From assembly GCA_002396085.1 (NCBI GenBank), contig DGWI01000043.1, positions 1-32,033 on the forward strand: a DNA stretch of 32,033 bases, in the 5' to 3' direction. The notes beneath the pieces were generated by a model. That model had not been told where the DNA came from, ran no database searches, and saw only the letters and a list, made by a program, of their open reading frames with translations. Origin of the DNA: Porphyromonadaceae bacterium UBA4262 (GTDB taxonomy: Bacteria > Bacteroidota > Bacteroidia > Bacteroidales > Muribaculaceae). The translations under genes and the position numbers were made by a program. Positions 15,559 through 22,844 of the stretch are shown in pieces (the first letter of the stretch is position 1; every line of letters begins with the position of its first letter).

Positions 15559-17694
15559 ATGAAAAAACTATTTGCGACTCTTGCTGTGCTGGCACTGCCG
15601 GCACTGATGACGGCTCAAGGATGGCCGGCCAACTATGGCGGCGTGATGATGCAGGGTTTTCACTGGAACTCGTTTGTCGACTCGCGCTGGAACAACTACA
15701 CCCAGCAAGCCCAGGAACTGGGACAGTACTTCGACCTGATCTGGCTGCCGCAGAGCGGCAAGTGCGGCGGCTCGTCAATGGGCTATGACCCGCTCTACTT
15801 CTTCAACCAGAACTCGACATTCGGCACCGAGGCCGAGTTGCGCGCCATGATTGCAGCCCTCAGTGCACAGGGCGTGGGCGTGATCACCGATGTGGTGATC
15901 AATCACCACTCGGCACTGACGGGGTGGCTCACCTTCCCCAGCGAGACCTATCAGGGCGTGACCTATCAACTGAAGAGCACCGACATCTGCCACAACGACG
16001 ACGGAGGGGCGACGCTCACCTGGGCCACGACCAACGGCTACACGCTCAGCACCAACGACGACACAGGCGAGGACTGGAGCGGTGCCCGCGACCTGGACCA
16101 CAACAGCAGCAATGTCAAGAAGATTGTCAATGCCTATCTTAAGTTTCTGCTCGACGACATCGGCTATGTGGGCTTCCGCTATGACATGGTGCGTGGCTTT
16201 AGCGGCAGCTTCCTGGGTGCCTATAACGCCACAGCCAAGCCCACCTACAGCGTGGGCGAGCACTGGACCAACTCGCGCGACATCATCGAGTGGATGAAGT
16301 CGACCACCTGGGACGGTGCCATACAGAGCGGGGCGTTCGACTTCGATTTCCGCTATGTGGTGCGCGACGCGTTCAACAACGGCACGGCATGGAGCCTGGG
16401 CGAGAATCGAGGCAACTATGTCAACTGGCCCATGGTGAGCAACGGCAATGCCGACTATCTGGAGGGAGGCAAGTATCGCCGATATGCGGTGACCTTTGTC
16501 GAGAATCACGATGTGGAGGACCGCGGCAACGTCGAGAACTACCATGCCGACCCGCTGAGGCGCGACACGGTGGCGGCCAACGCCTTCATGATGGCGATGC
16601 CAGGCACGCCGTGCGTGTTCTTGCCGCACTGGAAGGCCTGCAAGCAGGACATCAAGGGCTTGATTGACGTGCGCAAGGCGGTGGGCATCACCAACACCAG
16701 CAACTATACCGAACTTGCCAGGAACAACGACTACTATGCCATCGAGACCCAGGGCGCGGGCAGCAAGAAACTGGTGACCGTGGTGGGCAACAAGACATCG
16801 GGCTATGTGCCCAGCGCATCCGAGTATGTGCGCATCGTCGACGGCTACCACTATCGCTACTACATGAACAAGGCTTGCAACACGCCGTGGATCGACAAGG
16901 CATCGGGCTACTATGACAGAGCACAGAACGTGACGCTGACCGCCGTGTCGACCAGCGCCAACGCCAAACTGGTCTACACAACCGACGGCACGCAGCCCAC
17001 TGCCACCAACGGCACGCAGTGTGCCAGCGGCACGGTGCTGCGCCTGCGCGAGTCGATGACGCTGAAGGTGGGTCTGCTCATCGGCTCGTCGGTCATCAAG
17101 GTCATCACCCGCGACTATGAGTTGCCCGAACTGAGCGAGTTTGAACCGCACAATGCCACGGTCTACTTTAAGGATCCTAGCAAGACGGTATCAACTTGGA
17201 CCAAGGCCTACTATTGGGCTTACGACGGCAATGGAAGCCTTAATACTGCTACCAGTTGGCCTGGCGACCAGATGACCGACACGGTGATGATTGGTGGTAC
17301 TAAGTTCTACTATGTCACTTATCCCATTAATGATGAGGACTACACGTTCAACATTGTCTTCACTAGTGCAACAGGAACACCTCAGACAGTCGACATTACG
17401 GGTATTAACAAGGACGTTTATTACCAGTTGAATGTGCTCAATGGTCAAGGCAAGTACACTGTGACCGATGTCACCAAGTTCTATGAGGGCAGCAACCCCC
17501 TCAATCAGACCAAAGACGGTGACATTGACGGCGATGGCAAGGTGGACATAACCGATGTCAATGCGGCTATCAACATCATGCTGGGCAAGGCAGCGGCCAG
17601 CTCGTTCAAGGGCAAGGCCGATGTCACAGGCGATGGCAAGGTCGACATCGGTGATGTCAACGCGGTTATCAACATCATGCTCGGTAAGAATTAA
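15559..17694 (+). CDS. Secreted plant-type alpha-amylase (GH13) with CBM26-like and dockerin-like modules
   Basis: This 711-residue enzyme should cut internal alpha-1,4 bonds in starch. After a signal peptide cut at MTA|Q (residue 19), the GH13 barrel spans about 21-440. Region I is DVVINHH (Asp111, Asn115, His116), region II GFRYD (Arg207, nucleophile Asp209), region III VGEHW (acid/base Glu234) and region IV ENHD (Asp318). The wording MQGFHWNS, FGTEAELRAMIAAL, DLDHNSSNV and MPGTPCVF is close to plant and archaeal alpha-amylases (GH13_6/GH13_7). A chitobiase C-terminal-like domain (about 446-522), a CBM26-like starch-binding domain (about 533-625) and a dockerin-like doublet (653-711) follow. 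It is a tandem duplicate of the next gene. Confidence 0.93.
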   Translation: MKKLFATLAVLALPALMTAQGWPANYGGVMMQGFHWNSFVDSRWNNYTQQAQELGQYFDLIWLPQSGKCGGSSMGYDPLYFFNQNSTFGTEAELRAMIAALSAQGVGVITDVVINHHSALTGWLTFPSETYQGVTYQLKSTDICHNDDGGATLTWATTNGYTLSTNDDTGEDWSGARDLDHNSSNVKKIVNAYLKFLLDDIGYVGFRYDMVRGFSGSFLGAYNATAKPTYSVGEHWTNSRDIIEWMKSTTWDGAIQSGAFDFDFRYVVRDAFNNGTAWSLGENRGNYVNWPMVSNGNADYLEGGKYRRYAVTFVENHDVEDRGNVENYHADPLRRDTVAANAFMMAMPGTPCVFLPHWKACKQDIKGLIDVRKAVGITNTSNYTELARNNDYYAIETQGAGSKKLVTVVGNKTSGYVPSASEYVRIVDGYHYRYYMNKACNTPWIDKASGYYDRAQNVTLTAVSTSANAKLVYTTDGTQPTATNGTQCASGTVLRLRESMTLKVGLLIGSSVIKVITRDYELPELSEFEPHNATVYFKDPSKTVSTWTKAYYWAYDGNGSLNTATSWPGDQMTDTVMIGGTKFYYVTYPINDEDYTFNIVFTSATGTPQTVDITGINKDVYYQLNVLNGQGKYTVTDVTKFYEGSNPLNQTKDGDIDGDGKVDITDVNAAINIMLGKAAASSFKGKADVTGDGKVDIGDVNAVINIMLGKN

Positions 17695-17768
17695 GGTTAA
17701 AGGACAAGGGGTGTTCTAAGTTCTCTGAGATTTCCGAGTCCTTCCAGTCAAGAAAAAACGAGAAAACA

Positions 17769-19829
17769 ATGAAAAAACAGATAATCACAGCGATGGGGCT
17801 GGCATTGCCCCTGATGTTGCTGGCCCAGGGATGGCCCACGGGTTATGGCGGCGTGATGCTGCAGGGGTTCTATTGGGACTCTTACAGTGCCACCAAGTGG
17901 ACGCGCCTCACCGCGCAAGCCGATGAACTGGCACAGTACTTCGACCTGGTGTGGATTCCGCAGAGCGCACGTGCCAAGAATTCAACCTCGATGGGCTATG
18001 ACCCACTATACTGGTTCACCAACTACAACAGTTCGTTTGGCACCGAAGCCGAGTTGCGCACGATGATTACCACCTTCAAGCAGAAGGGCATCGGCACCAT
18101 TGGCGATGTGGTGGTCAACCACCGCGGCAATGTGAGCAGTTGGGTCGACTTCCCCAAGGAGACCTACAATGGGGTGACCTACCAGTTGCTGTCGACCGAC
18201 ATCTGCAAGAACGATGATGGCGGGGCAACTCTCACCTGGGCGACAAACAATGGATATGAACTCAGTGCCAACAACGACACGGGCGAGGGTTGGGACGGCA
18301 TGCGCGACCTGGACCACAAGAGCGAGAATGTGCAGACCAACGTCAAGGCCTACCTCAGTATGCTGCTCAACGATCTGGGCTACACAGGCTTCCGTTATGA
18401 TATGGTCAAGGGCTTCTCATCGTCATACATCGGTATGTACAACAGTGAGGCACAGCCCGAATTCTCGGTAGGAGAGTACTGGGATGGCAATGCCTCGACC
18501 GTGCAGAACTGGCTCAACGGCACCAAGGTCGATGGCAAGATTCGCAGCGCGGCATTCGACTTCCCCTTCCGCTACACGGCACGCGATGTGGTCAACAATG
18601 CATCCAAGGGCTGGACAGCATTGGGCGGAACGTCGCTGATGAGTAGCACCACCTATCGTCGCTATGCCGTGACCTTCATTGAGAACCACGATACCGAGCG
18701 GCGCAGCAATGCGGCACAGGATCCCATCTTGGCCGACACACTGGCACTCAACGCCTTCATGATGGTGATGCCAGGCACCCCCTGCGTGTTTCTCAAGCAC
18801 TGGATTGACTGCAAGCAGGACATCAAGGGCATGATTGACGTGCGCAAGGCCATGGGCATCAAGAACACGTCGTCGTTTATCCCCTATCGTAGCAACAAGG
18901 AGTATTACGCATCGATCACCACTGGCAGCGATGGCCGCCTGATGGTGGTCGTGGGCAACACCAACCATGCCAACATCCTGGCTGACATCGACACCGAATC
19001 ATGGATTCAAGTGGTCGACGGCTACCACTATCGCTACTACATGGCCTCATCGAACGAAACACCTTGGGTCGACAAGGCATCGGGCGAGTATGAAGGCTCA
19101 GTGACGGTACGCCTCACTGCTGTGAGCGACAACCCTGAGGCCCAACTGGTCTACACCATCGACGGTAGCGAACCGACTGCCGGCAATGGCACGCTATGCG
19201 CCAGTGGCAGTACACTGACAATCAGTGATGCCACGACGCTGAAGGTGGGTCTGCTCGACGGTGGCACGGTGACCAAGGTCATCACCCGCGAGTATACAAT
19301 CGCCAAGCCCTACGATGGCCCCACGGCGACCATCTATCTCAAAGACCCGACTGTGGATCCGCACAACTGGACATCGGTCTATTTCTATGCCTGGGACAGC
19401 ACGGGCGACATCGATGATCAGTGGCCCGGTGTAAAAGTCACTGCCGACACCACCATTCGTGGCTCGAAGTTCTATTATCGCACCTTCCGTGTGCCCACAT
19501 CGACCTACAAGTTCAATGTCATCTTTAATAAGGGTGGCAGTACAGGGCAGACGGTCGACATCATGGGGCTGAACAGCGACCACTACTATGAACTCTCGTC
19601 GACAACCAACAAGTACACGGTCAAGGACATCACCGACGAGATGACGCGCGACTGGATAGCGGGCGATGTCACAGGCGACGGCAACGTCGACATCAGTGAT
19701 GTGAATGCGGTCATCAACATCATGCTCGGAAAGATTCAGGCAGTAGATGCCGCCGATGTGACAGGTGACGGCAATGTCGACATCGGTGATGTCAACGCTG
19801 TCATCAACATCATGCTGGGCAAGAACTAA
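17769..19829 (+). CDS. Secreted plant-type alpha-amylase (GH13), tandem paralogue
   Basis: The 686-residue protein has the same module order as its upstream neighbour: signal peptide (cut at LLA|Q, residue 19), GH13 barrel, chitobiase-C-like domain (about 435-510), CBM26-like domain (about 519-610) and a dockerin-like doublet (632-686). The catalytic set is complete: Asp113, Asn117 and His118 in DVVVNH; Arg209 and Asp211 in GFRYD; Glu236 in VGEYW; Asp308 in ENHD. The two enzymes share long stretches, so they arose by duplication, yet the N-terminal barrel loops differ (SARAKNSTSMGYDP against SGKCGGSSMGYDP), which may change substrate preference. The 74-base gap fits co-transcription, and a weaker hairpin follows at 19840-19881. 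Confidence 0.93.
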   Translation: MKKQIITAMGLALPLMLLAQGWPTGYGGVMLQGFYWDSYSATKWTRLTAQADELAQYFDLVWIPQSARAKNSTSMGYDPLYWFTNYNSSFGTEAELRTMITTFKQKGIGTIGDVVVNHRGNVSSWVDFPKETYNGVTYQLLSTDICKNDDGGATLTWATNNGYELSANNDTGEGWDGMRDLDHKSENVQTNVKAYLSMLLNDLGYTGFRYDMVKGFSSSYIGMYNSEAQPEFSVGEYWDGNASTVQNWLNGTKVDGKIRSAAFDFPFRYTARDVVNNASKGWTALGGTSLMSSTTYRRYAVTFIENHDTERRSNAAQDPILADTLALNAFMMVMPGTPCVFLKHWIDCKQDIKGMIDVRKAMGIKNTSSFIPYRSNKEYYASITTGSDGRLMVVVGNTNHANILADIDTESWIQVVDGYHYRYYMASSNETPWVDKASGEYEGSVTVRLTAVSDNPEAQLVYTIDGSEPTAGNGTLCASGSTLTISDATTLKVGLLDGGTVTKVITREYTIAKPYDGPTATIYLKDPTVDPHNWTSVYFYAWDSTGDIDDQWPGVKVTADTTIRGSKFYYRTFRVPTSTYKFNVIFNKGGSTGQTVDIMGLNSDHYYELSSTTNKYTVKDITDEMTRDWIAGDVTGDGNVDISDVNAVINIMLGKIQAVDAADVTGDGNVDIGDVNAVINIMLGKN

Positions 19830-19839
19830 AGTTAAAGTT

Positions 19840-19881
19840 GTGGGTACCATCGCAGTTGCATCAGGCCGAGTTGGTGCCCAC
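19840..19881 (+). terminator. Possible terminator or attenuator after the second amylase
   Basis: GTGGGTACCA (19840-19849) pairs over ten positions, with one G-U, to TGGTGCCCAC (19872-19881), leaving a 22-base loop. The following bases, ACTCGTTTATTA, are only weakly T-rich, so read-through into the galactanase gene is likely. Confidence 0.4.
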
Positions 19882-19907
19882 ACTCGTTTATTACTATAAT
19901 AACAGAT

Positions 19908-21200
19908 ATGAAACACTGGATACTATCACTGATGGCGTTTGTAGCACTTGCTGTAACGGCCAATGTCGTGGGCGGCGATATCTCGCTGCTGACCAAGTAT
20001 GAACAAAATGGAGCCAAATACTATGACAAGGATGGTGTGCGCATCACCAATATGTTGGGCTTCCTCAAGGAACGTGGGCTCAATGCTATGCGTGTGCGCC
20101 TGTTTGTCGACCCCAGCAAGGCATCGACCGATGACAAGGGCCAGGGCGTGTGCCAGGATTTGGACTACGTGGTGGCACTGGGTGCTCGCATCAAGGCTGC
20201 TGGCTTCCAACTGATGCTCGACTTCCACTATAGCGACAGTTGGGCCGACCCTGTCAAGCAATATACCCCCGACTCGTGGAAGAATCTTAGTGAGGAAGAA
20301 CTGCCAGACAAGGTCTATGAATACACGCGCGACTGTCTGCAAGCCATGGTGGCTGCCGGCGCTGCACCCGACTATATCCAGACGGGCAACGAGATCTCCT
20401 ACGGCATGCTGTGGGGACCCGTAGGTACCTCAAGCGGCCAACTCAAGAAACTGAACGTGAGCGATCAGGCCTCGGTGACACGCTTTGTTAATCTGTTGAA
20501 CCATGCCAGCCAGGCTTGCCGTGAGGTGTGTCCCGACGCCAAGATTATCATCCACACCGAACTGGTGCGCAACATATCGTTGCTCAACAGTTATTACAAG
20601 GCAGTGGCACCCGTCGATTACGATATCGTGGGGTTGAGTTATTACCCCTATTACCACTATGCCTTTAATCAGTTGACCAGTGCTATCACCAACGTGATGA
20701 ATAACCAGTCGTGCAACGGCAAGGAAATCATGATTGTTGAGACTGGCTACTACCACAAGTGGCAACCCGACAACATCAACTATGACTACTCTGGCACTTA
20801 TCCCATCACCAACGAGGGACAGCGTGCCTTCACTGCCGACATGATCAAGCAACTGCTCAACTATCCGCGCGTCACAGGTTTGTTCTGGTGGTGGCCCGAG
20901 GCCAACGAGTATGGCCTAGACTGGGCAACTAAGCGCGTGACCGACGGGTGGTACAATGCCGGACTGTGGGACAACGAGAATGGGCGTGCGCTGCCCGCAC
21001 TCTACGAGTTGGCAGCCTTTGCTCCCCGTGTCACAGGCGATGTCAATGGTGACGGCAAGGTTGATATCACCGATGTTAACATCGTCATCAACATCATGCT
21101 AGGCAAGGCCGAAAATGTGGATGCCGCTGATGTGACGGGCGAGGGCTCAGTTGATGTGAGCGACGTCAACGCCGTGATCAACATCATGCTGGGCAAGTAA
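19908..21200 (+). CDS. Secreted GH53 endo-beta-1,4-galactanase with dockerin-like doublet
   Basis: The 430-residue protein is a family GH53 arabinogalactan endo-beta-1,4-galactanase, which cuts the galactan side chains of pectin. After a signal peptide (about 1-18), the barrel contains GGDISLL, MRVRLFVDP, LDFHYSDSWADP, YIQTGNEI with acid/base Glu162, and IVETGY with nucleophile Glu278, then GLFWWWPEAN. The C-terminal doublet (about 376-430) has two dockerin-like units; in the second one the first GDG has become GEG, so its calcium loop is weakened. The enzyme acts on galactan, not starch, yet shares the tail of the two amylases before it. A strong terminator follows. Confidence 0.94.
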   Translation: MKHWILSLMAFVALAVTANVVGGDISLLTKYEQNGAKYYDKDGVRITNMLGFLKERGLNAMRVRLFVDPSKASTDDKGQGVCQDLDYVVALGARIKAAGFQLMLDFHYSDSWADPVKQYTPDSWKNLSEEELPDKVYEYTRDCLQAMVAAGAAPDYIQTGNEISYGMLWGPVGTSSGQLKKLNVSDQASVTRFVNLLNHASQACREVCPDAKIIIHTELVRNISLLNSYYKAVAPVDYDIVGLSYYPYYHYAFNQLTSAITNVMNNQSCNGKEIMIVETGYYHKWQPDNINYDYSGTYPITNEGQRAFTADMIKQLLNYPRVTGLFWWWPEANEYGLDWATKRVTDGWYNAGLWDNENGRALPALYELAAFAPRVTGDVNGDGKVDITDVNIVINIMLGKAENVDAADVTGEGSVDVSDVNAVINIMLGK

Positions 21201-21211
21201 CCCCCTGCACA

Positions 21212-21262
21212 TATTACAAAAAGATCCGTTACGAAAAAATCGTAACGGATCTTTTTGTAATA
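21212..21262. terminator. Strong bidirectional terminator hairpin
   Basis: A perfect 23-base-pair stem (21212-21234 with 21240-21262) encloses a loop of five A residues. The stem contains an A-tract and a T-tract, so it works as a Rho-independent signal in both directions, between the convergent galactanase and CotH-like genes. Confidence 0.88.
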
Positions 21263-21333
21263 CACTTTCTTGCACAACCATTGAGCAAAGAAGTGGTCGT
21301 AAATATAATATAACCTTACCCGATGGCGGAATA

Positions 21334-22764
21334 TTATTGAATGAGGACTTTCTGGCGAATGGGGCCGATTGTCACTATATAAATGCCAGGTTGCAGATGG
21401 TCGATGTGGTGGGCATGCCCACGATACACCGATTGACCTGTGACAGAATACACGCTGACCAGTTGCTCAAAGTTAGCGCAAGCGATGATGATGCTTCGGC
21501 CACTGACACACACCGTGATGTCAGAACACTCTGTGTCAGATATCCCGGACAGGAACCACTGCTGTTGCAGAAACTCTACTCGTTTGGCCCAAAATTGCTT
21601 AAATGTTGCCCAACGAGGCAACATATTGTCAGTGTCATAGTCAGGCCAACGGTCATGATTAGCATCGATTGCACCTGCTATTTGCGATGTGAATGCATCG
21701 ATAAAGTCATTGATCTCTGTTTGGCCATCATCATAGAATTTTGTCCAAATCCTTCTGACACAGTCCATGAATTGCTGATGCTTCACCAGTGACTCAATCC
21801 AGTGTTTGTTGAATCCGTCATTGGCCTCGGTGATGAAGTGTTGTTCACTGGCATAGCCACGAGTAAATGCATTGCCTAAATCCCAAACTGGGCCGAAATG
21901 CAATTTGCCGTCGTCTGTTCCATCGATGGTCATGAAGCAACTACCGTGAAATGCCTCAATGTTGTCAACCAACTCCTGAATGATGTAGAATCGTGCCAGC
22001 GATTCTACATCAACCCATTCAGTCCACAGGTCATCGCTCACATCGCAGTATCGTATCAAGGTGTCGATATGTACAAGCCGCTGCGTGATCCACTGGCGTT
22101 GACGCTCCGACATGGTTTGGGGCGAGTGTACCGTGACGAGCATGCGATGCACACTGTCAGCAGCAATGGCAATCTGGTTGGGTGAGGCATAGTTGTCAAT
22201 CTCCAGTAGCCAACAGCCCTCACTGGGGTCAGAAGCATTGTCCTCGCTGATTTGTTCTGTGATATTGACTCGATTATCATCTACTCTAATCTGCTCTGTG
22301 GCAAAGTATAGCCCTCGATAATCACCATTAATGACCAGTTCCATGGGTTCTTGCCGTGGTGTGTAAGAAAACCCCATGCGACGGCTCAACTCAAAACCTA
22401 CAGTGTTACGCAGATATCCCAGCCAGTCATCGGCGTGGGGAAGCAGCAGGAAATGTTGATTGGCTGGCATTCCCAGCAGGGATTGAGGTGATCTGAACTT
22501 GAGATGATATGGCTTTTTGTCGAATGTGTTCCAAGTATAGTTCCCATGCCCTTTTATCTGGATGCGAATCAAGCTATCGGGACTGCCGAAAGCACCATCG
22601 GCTACTTCATCGATATAGCAACCGCCAGTAATATACTCCAACTTTGTGTCAATAGATTGATCATTGTCAGTGAACAAATGCAGCACAGGCAAAGTACCGC
22701 TAGGCGATTGAGCGAGAGTAACAAACGCCACAAGTACAATCAGTGATGCACAAAACCTGTTCAT
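21334..22764 (-). CDS. Secreted CotH-kinase-like protein with T9SS-type C-terminal domain
   Basis: The 476-residue protein has a signal peptide cut at TLA|Q (after residue 18). The middle part fits the CotH family: KGHGNYTWNTFDKKPYHLKF, HADDWLGYLRNTVG, NGDYRGLYFATEQIRV, CWLLEIDNY and FGPVWDLGNAF. In CotH kinases the last motif is usually WDxDxAF-like; here it reads WDLGNAF, so a metal ligand may be missing. The last about 70 residues (SVYSVTGQSVYRG, then LQPGIYIVTIG and KVLIQ) match the pattern of a type A T9SS sorting domain. It lies 80 bases after susA on the same strand but beyond a hairpin. The substrate is unknown. Confidence 0.82.
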   Translation of the reverse strand: MNRFCASLIVLVAFVTLAQSPSGTLPVLHLFTDNDQSIDTKLEYITGGCYIDEVADGAFGSPDSLIRIQIKGHGNYTWNTFDKKPYHLKFRSPQSLLGMPANQHFLLLPHADDWLGYLRNTVGFELSRRMGFSYTPRQEPMELVINGDYRGLYFATEQIRVDDNRVNITEQISEDNASDPSEGCWLLEIDNYASPNQIAIAADSVHRMLVTVHSPQTMSERQRQWITQRLVHIDTLIRYCDVSDDLWTEWVDVESLARFYIIQELVDNIEAFHGSCFMTIDGTDDGKLHFGPVWDLGNAFTRGYASEQHFITEANDGFNKHWIESLVKHQQFMDCVRRIWTKFYDDGQTEINDFIDAFTSQIAGAIDANHDRWPDYDTDNMLPRWATFKQFWAKRVEFLQQQWFLSGISDTECSDITVCVSGRSIIIACANFEQLVSVYSVTGQSVYRGHAHHIDHLQPGIYIVTIGPIRQKVLIQ

Positions 22765-22775
22765 ACTATAAGAAA

Positions 22776-22821
22776 CGATGCGATTTCAGAAATCTTGTGT
22801 TGATAAACTGAAATCGCATCG
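22776..22821 (-). terminator. Terminator hairpin after susA
   Basis: A perfect 14-base-pair stem (22776-22789 with 22808-22821) with an 18-base loop lies between susA and the CotH-like gene. On the minus strand it is followed by TTTCTTATAG. It ends only 12 bases before the CotH-like start codon, so that gene would depend on read-through. Confidence 0.7.
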
Positions 22822-22844
22822 AGGGTTGTCCTGCTTGCTGTGCG

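Noticed and set aside
15775..17151. 458-codon open frame on the minus strand inside the first amylase
   Set aside because: It is antisense to a gene with a full GH13 catalytic set. Its composition (Val, His, Ala and Arg rich, no motif) is what the complement of GC-rich codons gives.
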